Assembly (NCBI GenBank): GCA_030041005.1
Contig: JASHOR010000122.1
Coordinates: 1 to 33,703, forward strand
Direction of reading: 5' to 3'
Length of the DNA stretch: 33,703 bases
DNA from: Xanthobacteraceae bacterium
Lineage (GTDB): Bacteria > Pseudomonadota > Alphaproteobacteria > Rhizobiales > Xanthobacteraceae
Part shown: positions 1 through 9,002 of the stretch, piece by piece
How the letters are laid out: each line of letters starts with the position of its first letter
Numbering within the stretch: the first letter of the stretch is position 1
The notes under the pieces: model-generated
Database searches by the model: none
What the model saw: only the letters and a program-made list of their open reading frames with translations
Told to the model about the DNA's origin: nothing
Translations under genes and position numbers: made by a program

Positions 1-13
1 TGTTGCTTTCCGG

Positions 14-280
14 CGCGGGTAACGCCCGTGGAACAGCGCGCGGTCTCCGCTCTCTGGTTGGGAGCGGCCGTATCGGATCGAACGCTCCGGCCGCGTCCCA
101 GGAAGCCTGGCCTGAAGCTGAGCCTTGGGTGACGTAAGTCCCCTTGGTCAGAGCCGCGGTGGAACGCCGGAAGGCGTGCGCGTCCCGTTTTTTGGACGCG
201 CGCCGCGCCTCCAAGCGCGGAGGTTGGTGAAACAGCGCCTTTCGGCGTTCTGCTTCCTTTTCGTTGCCGGAAGCGAGTCG
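14..280. other. Chain of short hairpins, non-coding (possible structured RNA or mosaic repeat)
   Basis: No credible protein gene is seen here. The stretch folds into successive perfect short stems: 61-66 with 83-88; 98-102 with 106-110 (three-base loop); 164-168 with 173-177 (GGAA loop); 178-185 with 194-201 (8 bp, T-rich loop); 203-208 with 215-220; 235-239 with 244-248; 252-257 with 269-274. Such density is unusual for plain spacer. It does not match RNase P RNA, SRP RNA or tmRNA as I know them. It could be a structured RNA on either strand or several palindromic repeats side by side. The left end may be cut by the window. Confidence 0.4.
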
Positions 281-304
281 AGAAGATTTGTAGCGCGCGT
301 TGAG

Positions 305-380
305 TGAAGCGAAACCCGGCAAGCGGCGAGCGAGCCGGATCATCGATCCCGGATTTCGCTTCGCCCAGTCCGGGCTACGG
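305..380. repeat. Palindromic repeat upstream of ligI
   Basis: The 14 bases at 306-319 (gaagcgaaacccgg, allowing for its edges) recur in inverted orientation around 349-363 with one mismatch. A second stem pairs 348-353 (cccgga) with 369-374 (tccggg). The 'cccggatttcgcttcg...tccgggctacgg' pattern resembles a short interspersed repeat that I recall as common in Bradyrhizobium-type genomes; that link is from memory. From 381 to 602 I see no further convincing feature and no clear promoter for the downstream gene. Confidence 0.45.
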
Positions 381-602
381 ATTTTTGACTTCGTGCGCCG
401 CGCCGATCGTGATGCATCCGGCTGGTCCACCGCCGGGTTCATCTGACGACGATCGGATGTGCGGCGAGGGTCTTGCGCTTTGCTTGCTGATGACTCGGGT
501 GCGCACGAAAACCGCATCGCGAGAACGGGAGTGCTTTCACTTGCCATACCGACTCTTGCCGAAACGCTTTGTGCTCGATACCCCTCGTATGCCGATTGCC
601 GC

Positions 603-1499
603 ATGACGACATGGAGTTCTGCCTTGCCGATGTCCCCAGGTTACGTTCCCTTCCATCCCAATCCGTCGAAGCCGAAATTCAAGCCGCCGGCCAACGCGGT
701 CGACGCCCATTGCCACGTGTTCGGGCCGGAAGCGAAATTTCCCTACGCGCCGGAACGCAAATACACGCCGTGCGATGCGCCCAAGGAGAAGCTGTTTGCG
801 CTGCGCGATTTCCTCGGCTTCGACAAGAACGTCATCGTGCAGGCTTCGTGCCACTCCAAGGACAACCGCGCCATGGTCGACGCGCTCGATGCCTCGAACG
901 GCAAGGCCAAGGGCGTCGCCTTCGTCGGCGATGAGGTCACCGACGGCGAACTGAAATGGATGGATCGGGCGGGCGTCTGCGGCGTGCGCTTCAATTTCCT
1001 CAAACGGCTGGTCGACATCACGCCGCCCGATGTGCTCAACCGCATCGTGCGCCGCGTCGCAACGCTCGGCTGGCACATCGTGATCTATTTCGAAATGCCC
1101 GATCTGCCGGACTACGAGACCTTCTTCACCTCCATTCCGACCACCGTCGTGGTCGATCATATGGGCACCCCGGACGTGAAGAAGGGCGTCGACCATCCGG
1201 AGAACCGGCGCTTCCACGACCTTATGGCCAAGCATAAGAATTTCTACGTCAAGGTGACCTGCCCGGAACGCATGAGCCTCGCCGGGCCGCCCTACGACGA
1301 CGTGGTGCCGTTCGGCCGCGCTCTGGTCGAGCGTTTTCCCGACCGCGTCCTCTGGGGGACCGACTGGCCGCATCCCAACATGAAAAAAGCGGCGCCGGAC
1401 GACGGGATGCTGGTCGATTATATTCCCAAGATCGCGCCGACTGCGGCACTGCAGCAGGCGCTCTTGGTCGACAACCCGATGCGGCTTTATTGGAGTTAG
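603..1499 (+). CDS. ligI: 2-pyrone-4,6-dicarboxylate (PDC) hydrolase, amidohydrolase family
   Basis: Predicted to hydrolyse the lactone 2-pyrone-4,6-dicarboxylate to 4-oxalomesaconate in the protocatechuate 4,5-cleavage pathway, in the cytoplasm. The protein is 298 residues, a usual length for the family. It has the N-terminal 'PFHPNPSKP' segment followed by DAHCHVFGP (His36 and His38), a central VDHMGTPD and a C-terminal GTDWPHPN with the conserved Asp, all typical of LigI-like TIM-barrel amidohydrolases. I chose the ATG at 603; the ATG at 630 (MSPGYVPFHP) is equally possible because neither has a strong ribosome site. The gene opens a co-oriented run with a hydrolase, ligA, ligB and ligC, which supports the assignment. 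A different lactonase of the same family cannot be excluded from sequence alone. Confidence 0.82.
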   Translation: MTTWSSALPMSPGYVPFHPNPSKPKFKPPANAVDAHCHVFGPEAKFPYAPERKYTPCDAPKEKLFALRDFLGFDKNVIVQASCHSKDNRAMVDALDASNGKAKGVAFVGDEVTDGELKWMDRAGVCGVRFNFLKRLVDITPPDVLNRIVRRVATLGWHIVIYFEMPDLPDYETFFTSIPTTVVVDHMGTPDVKKGVDHPENRRFHDLMAKHKNFYVKVTCPERMSLAGPPYDDVVPFGRALVERFPDRVLWGTDWPHPNMKKAAPDDGMLVDYIPKIAPTAALQQALLVDNPMRLYWS

Positions 1500-1530
1500 A
1501 GTGGGCCGTCCCCGCGGGCCGGACCCGTTG

Positions 1531-1544
1531 GCTCGCAATGACGG
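1531..1544. repeat. Half copy of the 'ctcgcaatgacgg' interspersed repeat
   Basis: The sequence gctcgcaatgacgg lies in the 62-bp spacer between ligI and the hydrolase. It matches the right arm of the full element at 14307-14413. The left arm is not present, so this looks like a truncated copy. Confidence 0.5.
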
Positions 1545-1561
1545 CGATAGGGGGGGTATCC

Positions 1562-2260
1562 ATGGCGACATTCGTTCTCGTGCACGGCGCCTGGCACGGC
1601 GCGTGGTGCTGGCGTCGCGTGGCGCGGCTTCTGGCCCGCGGCGGCCATGAGGTCTTCACGCCGACCCTGACCGGGGTCGGCGAGCGCTCGCACCTGCTGT
1701 CGCCGGCCGTCGGCCTCGACACCCACATTCTCGACGTCGTCAACGAAATGAAATGGCAGCAGTTGAACGACGTTGTGCTGATCGGCCACTCCTATGGCGG
1801 CATGGTGATTTCCGGCGTCGCCGAGAAGATGGAAAGGGCGATTGCGTCGCTGGTGCTGCTCGACGCGTTCATGCCGGAAGACGGCCAGGCGGTGCTCGAC
1901 ATCTACCCGGCGCCGATGCGCGAACCGGTACTGGCCGCCCAGCGTTCCGGCGCAACCGCCTTGCCGCCGCGCGCCGCCGCGCTGTTCAAGGTCAACGAGA
2001 AGGATCGCGCCTGGGTCGATGCGCAATGCACGCCGCAGCCGATGCAATGCTGGCTGCAGAAGCTAGCGTTGACCGGCGCTCGCGAGCGCATCGGCAAAAA
2101 GACCTATATCCGGGCGGCGGGCTACGCCAACCCCTATTTCGACGCTGCGCTGGCGACCGCACGCGCCAGAAACTGGCGTGTCCACGAACTGCCGTGCGGC
2201 CACGACGTCATGCTCGACATGCCGGAGCGGCTCGCCGAGATCCTGCTGGATGCGGCATGA
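1562..2260 (+). CDS. Alpha/beta hydrolase (MES/hydroxynitrile-lyase-like esterase)
   Basis: A cytosolic alpha/beta-fold hydrolase of 232 residues, start at the ATG giving MATFVLVHGAWHGAWCW. The HGAWHGAWCW oxyanion region, nucleophile elbow GHSYGG (Ser77) and C-terminal CGHDVMLDMP (His214) match the family of plant methylesterases, hydroxynitrile lyases and bacterial relatives. Substrate is not determinable. Its place between ligI and ligA suggests it cleaves an ester that feeds protocatechuate or a ring-cleavage product. No signal peptide is seen. The start lies 62 bp after ligI, with part of an interspersed repeat in the spacer. A start at 1490 inside ligI is open but lacks family support. 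Confidence 0.75.
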   Translation: MATFVLVHGAWHGAWCWRRVARLLARGGHEVFTPTLTGVGERSHLLSPAVGLDTHILDVVNEMKWQQLNDVVLIGHSYGGMVISGVAEKMERAIASLVLLDAFMPEDGQAVLDIYPAPMREPVLAAQRSGATALPPRAAALFKVNEKDRAWVDAQCTPQPMQCWLQKLALTGARERIGKKTYIRAAGYANPYFDAALATARARNWRVHELPCGHDVMLDMPERLAEILLDAA

Positions 2261-2275
2261 CGACCGACCTCGCCT

Positions 2276-2295
2276 GGTCCCGCGCCTGCGGGACT
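2276..2295 (+). terminator. GC-rich hairpin after the hydrolase gene
   Basis: A 7-bp perfect stem (gtcccgc 2277-2283 with gcgggac 2288-2294, plus a flanking G-T pair) with a four-base loop lies 16 bp after the hydrolase stop. There is no T-run, so it may be an mRNA 3'-end stabiliser or a weak terminator rather than a classical intrinsic terminator. Confidence 0.35.
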
Positions 2296-2390
2296 CCAGA
2301 ACGGCTTGGAGCGACTCTCGATAATGGCGCGCTGGGTCCGCGTTTTTGCGGGAGGAACGGCAATCGGAACAGCTTACGTTGCAGCTTACG

Positions 2391-2419
2391 TTGCCAGACA
2401 GTCCTGCGCTATATATGAC
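2391..2419 (+). promoter_or_regulatory. Candidate sigma70-type promoter of ligAB
   Basis: TTGCCA at 2391-2396 is followed after 17 bases by TATGAC (2414-2419), or after 15 bases by TATATG (2412-2417). A start near 2425 would leave a leader of about 20 bases to the ATG at 2445, with GGGAG at 2431-2435 as ribosome site. Just upstream, the 12-mer cagcttacgttg is repeated in tandem (2370-2381 and 2382-2393), which could be a regulator site. This is inference from motifs only. Confidence 0.4.
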
Positions 2420-2444
2420 AAGCGTCAGTATGGGAGTAGCGCCG

Positions 2445-3897
<1,453 letters not shown>

Positions 3898-3898
3898 G

Positions 3899-3990
3899 CG
3901 TCATTGCGGGCGCAGCAAGGCAATCCGGCCCCAGGTGAAGACCGGATTGCTTTACCGCTTCGCTCTTCGCCATGGCGACGCTATCGCGGG
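3899..3990. repeat. Interspersed palindromic repeat between ligB and ligC
   Basis: The element starts with gcgtcattgcgggcg and contains an exact inverted pair, gcaatccgg (3920-3928) and ccggattgc (3942-3950), followed by a cgcttcgctcttcgcca arm. It belongs to the same type as the copy at 14307-14413. Transcribed from ligB, it would form a hairpin before ligC. Confidence 0.55.
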
Positions 3991-4022
3991 TGCTGGCTAA
4001 CAACTGTTGCAAGAGGTGTTCA

Positions 4023-4979
4023 ATGAAAATCTGTGTCGCCGGTCAGGGCGCTTTCGGTCAGAAGCACCTCGATGCGCTCAAGCGCATTCCCGAGGTCGAG
4101 GTCACTTCGCTGGTCGGCGGCAACCAGGATTCGACCGCGCAGGTGGCGAAGAAATACGGCATCCAACATTACACCGGCGAGCTTTCGGAAGGCATCAAGC
4201 GCGCCGATGCGGTGATCCTGACCACGCCGACCAAGATGCACTTCCGCCAGGGCGAGCAGGCAATGCGCGCCGGCAAGCACGTGCTGGTCGAGATACCGGT
4301 CACCGACAGCGTGGAAGACGCCGAAGCGCTGGTGAAGATCGCGAAGGAGACCGGCGTCACCGCCATGGGCGGGCACGTGCGGCGCTTCAATCCATCGCAT
4401 CAATACGTCCACAAGAAGATCCAGAAGGGCGAGCTGAAGATTCAGCAGATGGACGTGCAGACCTATTTCTTCCGGCGCAAGAACATCAACGCCGCCGGCA
4501 ATCCGCGGAGCTGGACCGATCACCTGCTCTGGCACCACGCCGCGCACACCATCGACCTGTTCCAGTATCAGTGCGGCGAAACCATTTCCGATTGCTACGC
4601 CGTGCAGGGACCGATCCACCCGCAGCTCAACATCGCCATGGACATGGGCATCGTGGCGAAGACGCCGTCGGGCGCGGTGCTCACGCTTTCGCTGTCGTTC
4701 AACAACGACGGACCGCTCGGCTCGTTCTTCCGCTATATCTGCGACAACGGCACCTTCAAGGCGTTCTACGATGATCTGTCGGACGGCAAGGACAACAAGA
4801 TCGACGTCTCCAAGGTCGACGTGTCGATGGACGGCATCGAACTGGAAGACCGCGAATTCATCGCCGCCATCAAACAAAAGCGCGAACCGAACGCCAGCCT
4901 GCAGCAACTGCTGCCGTGCATGCGCGTACTCGGCAAGCTGGAAAAGATCATCGATCCGCAGCGCAAGGCGCACGCCTGA
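4023..4979 (+). CDS. ligC: 4-carboxy-2-hydroxymuconate-6-semialdehyde dehydrogenase (Gfo/Idh/MocA family)
   Basis: NADP-dependent oxidoreductase that oxidises the hemiacetal form of the LigAB product to 2-pyrone-4,6-dicarboxylate, the substrate of LigI. The 318-residue protein has an N-terminal Rossmann motif (GQGAFGQKHLDALK), EIPVTD in the family's usual E-x-P position, and then blocks nearly identical to LigC: RRFNPSHQYVHKKI, QQMDVQTYFFRRKN, SWTDHLLWHHAAHTIDLF and LSLSFNNDGPLGSFFRYI. The start is the ATG after 'caagaggtgttca'; upstream in-frame starts fall inside the repeat. With ligA, ligB and ligI it gives three consecutive steps of the 4,5-cleavage route. Confidence 0.92.
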   Translation: MKICVAGQGAFGQKHLDALKRIPEVEVTSLVGGNQDSTAQVAKKYGIQHYTGELSEGIKRADAVILTTPTKMHFRQGEQAMRAGKHVLVEIPVTDSVEDAEALVKIAKETGVTAMGGHVRRFNPSHQYVHKKIQKGELKIQQMDVQTYFFRRKNINAAGNPRSWTDHLLWHHAAHTIDLFQYQCGETISDCYAVQGPIHPQLNIAMDMGIVAKTPSGAVLTLSLSFNNDGPLGSFFRYICDNGTFKAFYDDLSDGKDNKIDVSKVDVSMDGIELEDREFIAAIKQKREPNASLQQLLPCMRVLGKLEKIIDPQRKAHA

Positions 4980-5014
4980 CGTGCCGCTTGGGCTTCGATC
5001 GATGACGCTCCGGC

Positions 5015-5977
5015 TCACTTCATCGTTATGCCGGTCAGCTTGACGACCCTGGCGTATTTCGCCGATTCATCCTTGATGAATTGGGCAAACTGCGCCGGCG
5101 TGTCGCCGACCGGCTCGGCGGCCTGCTCGGTGAGGATGTTGCGTACGCTTGAAGTCTGCAAGGCAGCAACCGTCGCCTTTGCCATCTTGTCGAGGATCGG
5201 CTGCGGCGTCCCGCTGCGCCCCAGCAAGCCGAACCAATTGGTGAAATCGAATTTCTCGAACCCCTTGGTCTCGGCCATCGCCGGGATATTGGGGAAGATC
5301 GGCAGCCGATGCGCGCTGGTGACTGCGATCGCCTTCAGCTTTCCGGCTCGCAGGAACGGCACCACGGGCGGCATTCCGGAAATGGTCAATTTGACGTTGC
5401 CGGCGACCGCGTCCACGACCGCGGGAGCCGCGCCGCGATAGGGCACGTGAACCATGTGCGTCCCGGCGACCGCGTTGAAGTATTCGCCGATCAGATAATG
5501 CGGGCTGCCGACACCCGGGGTGGAGAAATTGACCGATCGGCTCCTGGCAAGCGCCACCAGTTCCGGCACGGTGGTGGCGGGGAAGCTCGGATGCGCAGCG
5601 AATACGATCGGCGTCCATGCCAGCAGCGTGATCGGCGCGAAGTCGTGCAATGGATCGTAGGCGATGTGCGGAAACAGATTCTGATTGAGCGCGATCTCGG
5701 CCGGCGAAGCGACCAAGAACGTGTAGCCGTCGGGATCGCTCCGCGCGACTGTCTCGGCGCCGATCATGCCGCTGGCGCCGGTCCTGTTCTCGACCACGAA
5801 GGTCTGACCGAACGTTTTGCCAAGCTGTTTCGCCAAGACCCGCGCGACGATATCAGTGCCACCGCCCGCCGAATAAGGAACGACCAGATGAACCGGCCGC
5901 TGCGGCCATTGCTGGGCCGAGGCTGCGGCCGGCGCGAGCAATAGACAAAGCCCGATTGTGGTCAGTATTCGCAACAT
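5015..5977 (-). CDS. Bug-family (TctC-like) periplasmic solute-binding protein
   Basis: Periplasmic binding protein of the tripartite tricarboxylate transporter type, 320 residues. It has a cleavable signal peptide (hydrophobic stretch 4-20, likely cut after ASA at about 21) and the family marks WPQRPVHLVVPYSAGGGTDIVAR, VVENRTGASG and DPDGYTF. Ligands of this family are usually carboxylates or aromatic acids; the neighbourhood suggests an aromatic acid. No TctA or TctB membrane subunits lie nearby, as is common for the many orphan Bug proteins of Bordetella and Bradyrhizobium relatives. A G-rich ribosome site (gggggaggggga) precedes the start. The 3' end converges on ligC with a 35-bp gap. 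Confidence 0.85.
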   Translation of the reverse strand: MLRILTTIGLCLLLAPAAASAQQWPQRPVHLVVPYSAGGGTDIVARVLAKQLGKTFGQTFVVENRTGASGMIGAETVARSDPDGYTFLVASPAEIALNQNLFPHIAYDPLHDFAPITLLAWTPIVFAAHPSFPATTVPELVALARSRSVNFSTPGVGSPHYLIGEYFNAVAGTHMVHVPYRGAAPAVVDAVAGNVKLTISGMPPVVPFLRAGKLKAIAVTSAHRLPIFPNIPAMAETKGFEKFDFTNWFGLLGRSGTPQPILDKMAKATVAALQTSSVRNILTEQAAEPVGDTPAQFAQFIKDESAKYARVVKLTGITMK

Positions 5978-6073
5978 GCTTCCCCCTCCCCCGCACGAGG
6001 CTTGCTTGGCACAGCTTAAGAATTATAGGTCAATACGGCAACGCGAGCCATGTGACACGGAGGGGGCGGTACG

Positions 6074-7534
6074 ATGCGCGCACAGAATTTGCTGATCATC
6101 ATGTCCGATCAGCACAGCCGCGGCATGATGGGCTGCTACGGCCATCCTATCGTTCGGACCCCGAATCTGGACCGCCTGGCGGCGCGCGGCACCCGCTTCA
6201 CATCGTGCTGGACACCGTCGCCGGTGTGCATACCGGCGCGTGCGGCCTTCGCCACCGGCAAATACATCCATCAGATCGGGTTTTGGGACAACGCCGATCC
6301 TTATGACGGTTCGGTTCCGAGCTGGCACCATCGGCTGCGCGAGGCCGGACATCGCGTCGTCTCGATCGGCAAGCTGCACTTCCGTTCCGAGGAGGAAGAC
6401 GCCGGATTCTCGCAGACGATCGTGCCGATGCACGTGGTCGAGGGCAAGGGCGACCTCCTCGGCCTGATTCGCGACGACCTGCCGGTACGCGGGGCCGCAT
6501 ACAAGATGGCCGGTCTGGCAGGTCCGGGCGAGTCGCCTTACACGCTATACGACCGCGAGATCGCCGCGCGGGCCCAAATATGGCTGCACGAGGAAGCCAG
6601 GAAATGCACCGACAGACCCTGGGTGCTTTTTGTTTCCTTTGTGGCGCCGCACTACCCGCTGACGGCTCCTCCGGAGCACTTCTATCGGTATTACAACGAT
6701 CCGCGTCTGCCACAGCCCAGGTTCTATGCGGCAAGCGAGCGACCCAATCATCCATTCGTGCTCGACTATGCGCGGTCGTTCAATTTCGATGATTATTTCA
6801 AGACCGATAAGGACGTCCGACGCGGAACGGCCGGCTATTGCGGGCTGTGCAGCTTCATGGACGAGCAGGCCGGCAAGGTGCTCGATGCGCTCGACGCAAC
6901 CGGGCTGACGCCAGCGACGCGCGTGATCTACACCAGCGACCACGGCGACGCCGTCGGCCAGCGCGGTTTATGGGGCAAGTCGACGATGTACGAGGAGGTC
7001 GTAGGCGTGCCGATGATCGTCGCCGGCGACAGCATCCCGTCTGGACGGGTGGTCGACACGCCAGCGAGCCTGCTCGACATCTATCCGTTCATCATGGATT
7101 GCGCCGGGGAAGCCGGGTCGCATTTCATCGAACCCGACCATCCCGGAGTCTCCATTGCGCGTCTGGCCGCCGGCGAGACGCCACAGCGCACCGTGCTGAG
7201 CGAATATCACGGCATGGGCTCCACCACCGGCGCGTTTGCGATTCGCAATGGCCGCTACAAATACGTGCATTACGTGAAATACCCGCCGCAGCTTTTCGAT
7301 CTCGAAGCCGATCCCGATGAGGCCCATGATTTGGCCGACGAGCCGCGTTGCGCCAACGTGCTGCGCGACTGCGAAGCGGCACTGCGCAAACTGCTGTCGC
7401 CTGAGGAAGTCGATGCGCGTGCCAAACGGCGCCAGGCCGAACAGCTCGAACGCTACGGTGGCCGTGAAGCGATAATCGCGCGTGGCGACCTCGGCTTCTC
7501 GCCGCCGCCGGGAATCCGCGCCGAGTTTCACTGA
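6074..7534 (+). CDS. Type I sulfatase (choline-sulfatase/phosphonate-hydrolase-like)
   Basis: A formylglycine-dependent sulfatase of 486 residues that would release sulfate (or a phosphonate/phosphate group) from an organic ester. The modification motif is Cys52-Ile-Pro-Ala-Arg56. Other active-site parts are Asp12 (SDQH), the GKLHF pair Lys100 and His102, His193, TSDHGD (Asp289, His290) and Lys302 in GLWGKSTMYEE. The SDQ start and the DHGD-x5-GLW-x-K arrangement are closest to choline sulfatase and phosphonate monoester hydrolases. No signal peptide is visible, so it is probably cytosolic. A strong AGGGGG ribosome site (6061-6066) precedes the ATG. It is divergent from the Bug protein (96-bp spacer) and converges on livF with only three bases between stops. 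Confidence 0.83.
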   Translation: MRAQNLLIIMSDQHSRGMMGCYGHPIVRTPNLDRLAARGTRFTSCWTPSPVCIPARAAFATGKYIHQIGFWDNADPYDGSVPSWHHRLREAGHRVVSIGKLHFRSEEEDAGFSQTIVPMHVVEGKGDLLGLIRDDLPVRGAAYKMAGLAGPGESPYTLYDREIAARAQIWLHEEARKCTDRPWVLFVSFVAPHYPLTAPPEHFYRYYNDPRLPQPRFYAASERPNHPFVLDYARSFNFDDYFKTDKDVRRGTAGYCGLCSFMDEQAGKVLDALDATGLTPATRVIYTSDHGDAVGQRGLWGKSTMYEEVVGVPMIVAGDSIPSGRVVDTPASLLDIYPFIMDCAGEAGSHFIEPDHPGVSIARLAAGETPQRTVLSEYHGMGSTTGAFAIRNGRYKYVHYVKYPPQLFDLEADPDEAHDLADEPRCANVLRDCEAALRKLLSPEEVDARAKRRQAEQLERYGGREAIIARGDLGFSPPPGIRAEFH

Positions 7535-7537
7535 GAC

Positions 7538-8242
7538 CTATTCGACGATGCCGATCAGCTTCGCCAGGCGGTCCGGATCGGCCCGCAGCGGCGCGGACTC
7601 GCCGTCGTAGACGATGCGGCCTTTGTCGAGGATGACGGTACGGGGCGAAAAATTCAGCGCCACTCGGCTGTTCTGCTCGACCAGAATGATCGACAGCGCA
7701 CTGTCAGCGGCGAGCCGCGCGAGCACGGCGGTCAACGCTTCGACGATCACCGGGGCCAAGCCTTCGGTCGGCTCATCCATCAGCAGGATCGTCGGGTTGG
7801 TCAGCAGCGCGCGCCCGATCGAAAGCATCTGCTGCTCGCCGCCGGAGAGCTGATTGCCCATATTGTCGAGCCGTTCGGCAAGGCGAGGGAACAATTCGAA
7901 CACGCGCGCATGCGTCCAGGCCCCCGGTCGCGCTGCGATACCGAGATTTTCGCGCACCGACAGCGAAGGGAAAATCTCGCGCTCCTGGGGGACGAAGCCG
8001 ATGCCGGCGAGCGCGCGGCGGAAACAAGGCATGCCGTTGAGGCTTTGCCCGTCCAGAGTGACCTCGCCGGAATGCAGCGTCGTGTGTCCCATGACGGTCG
8101 ATAGCAGCGTCGTTTTGCCGACGCCGTTGCGGCCGACGACGCTGATGCATTCGCCGCAAGCGAGCGCAAGATCGATGTCCTCGAGCACCACGGTTTCGCC
8201 GTAGCCGGCGGAAACGCCGCGCAGTTGCAAGGCGCTAGCCAT
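7538..8242 (-). CDS. livF: ABC transporter ATPase, LivF type
   Basis: One of the two nucleotide-binding subunits of a branched-chain-amino-acid-type (HAAT) importer. The 234-residue protein has Walker A GRNGVGKT (37-44), signature LSGGEQQ (132-138) and Walker B ILLMDEP with Asp156. FVPQEREIFPSLSVRENL is the usual LivF Q-loop text. Its first 8 bases overlap livG, so translation is coupled. The substrate is not set by the ATPases; next to aromatic catabolic genes, HAAT importers often take aromatic acids. It is the last gene of the minus-strand transporter operon. Confidence 0.9.
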   Translation of the reverse strand: MASALQLRGVSAGYGETVVLEDIDLALACGECISVVGRNGVGKTTLLSTVMGHTTLHSGEVTLDGQSLNGMPCFRRALAGIGFVPQEREIFPSLSVRENLGIAARPGAWTHARVFELFPRLAERLDNMGNQLSGGEQQMLSIGRALLTNPTILLMDEPTEGLAPVIVEALTAVLARLAADSALSIILVEQNSRVALNFSPRTVILDKGRIVYDGESAPLRADPDRLAKLIGIVE

Positions 8243-9002
8243 GGAAGGCGCCCTGCGCGGCCTGGCCGAGATAGACCTCGCGCACTTGCGGGTTGGCCTC
8301 GATCTCGCGCGGCGTGCCCTCCGCGAACACTGCGCCGCTCACCATCACGGTGATGCGCTTGGCGAAGCGGAATACCACGTCCATGTCGTGCTCGATGATC
8401 AGCACGGCGATATGTTCGGGCAGGCGCTCGATGGCGTCGAGGATGATGTGGCTTTCCGCGCTGGGCACGCCGGCGGCGGGCTCGTCGAGCAGCAGGACTT
8501 CGGGCTTGAGCGCGATGGCAATTGCCAGCTCGACCAGCCGCTGGCGGCCGTAAGGCAGTTCGGATACGCGATGGCGCGCCGCGTCGGCCAGCTTGAGCGT
8601 GCGCAACAGCTCCATCGCCTCGGCGATGAGGTCGCCGCGCCTGCCGGCGGGATAGAACATCGAACCAGCCGCACCGGCGCGTTCCGTCACGGCGATGCAA
8701 ACGTTCTCCAGCACCGACAGGCCGCGAAACAGCCTGTTGATCTGAAAGGTGCGCGCAATGCCGAGCTTGACCCGCCCGGCCTGAGCCGTGCTCGTGATGT
8801 CGCGACCGCCGAGCAGCACGCGGCCATGAGTCGGCGGCAGCACGCCGGTGAGCAGGTTGATGAATGTCGTCTTGCCGGCCCCGTTGGGGCCAATCAGCGC
8901 GTGGCGTGCGCCGGCGGCAAGCTTGAAGTCGATACCCTGCACCGCGACGAGCGCGCCGAAATGGCGGCTCAAGCCCTGCGTTTCCAGCCGCACCTCTGTC
9001 AT
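8235..9002 (-). CDS. livG: ABC transporter ATPase, LivG type
   Basis: Second ATPase of the HAAT importer, 255 residues. Walker A is GPNGAGKT (38-45), the Q-loop region reads GIARTFQINRLFRGLSVLENV, the signature position is LPYGRQRLVELA (a typical LivG variant rather than LSGGQ) and Walker B is LLLDEPAAGV. The C-terminal GTPREIEANPQVREVYLG segment is characteristic of LivG. The start is set at the ATG of MTEVRLETQG, which overlaps the livM stop by four bases (ATGA). A longer reading frame continues upstream inside livM but is a shadow. Confidence 0.9.
   Translation of the reverse strand: MTEVRLETQGLSRHFGALVAVQGIDFKLAAGARHALIGPNGAGKTTFINLLTGVLPPTHGRVLLGGRDITSTAQAGRVKLGIARTFQINRLFRGLSVLENVCIAVTERAGAAGSMFYPAGRRGDLIAEAMELLRTLKLADAARHRVSELPYGRQRLVELAIAIALKPEVLLLDEPAAGVPSAESHIILDAIERLPEHIAVLIIEHDMDVVFRFAKRITVMVSGAVFAEGTPREIEANPQVREVYLGQAAQGAFHG

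Noticed and set aside
1-130. RNase P RNA fragment
   Set aside because: The gggtaacgcccg text recalls RNase P RNA, but the conserved flanking blocks are absent.
459-602. Long N-terminal extension of the ligI frame
   Set aside because: Text before residue 49 of that frame has no family resemblance and no ribosome site; family members begin near the PFHPNPSKP segment.
6003-6025. Sigma54-like element (ttggcacagcttaagaa) before the sulfatase
   Set aside because: The -24 GG is present but the -12 GC is GA, so the match is too weak to report as a promoter.
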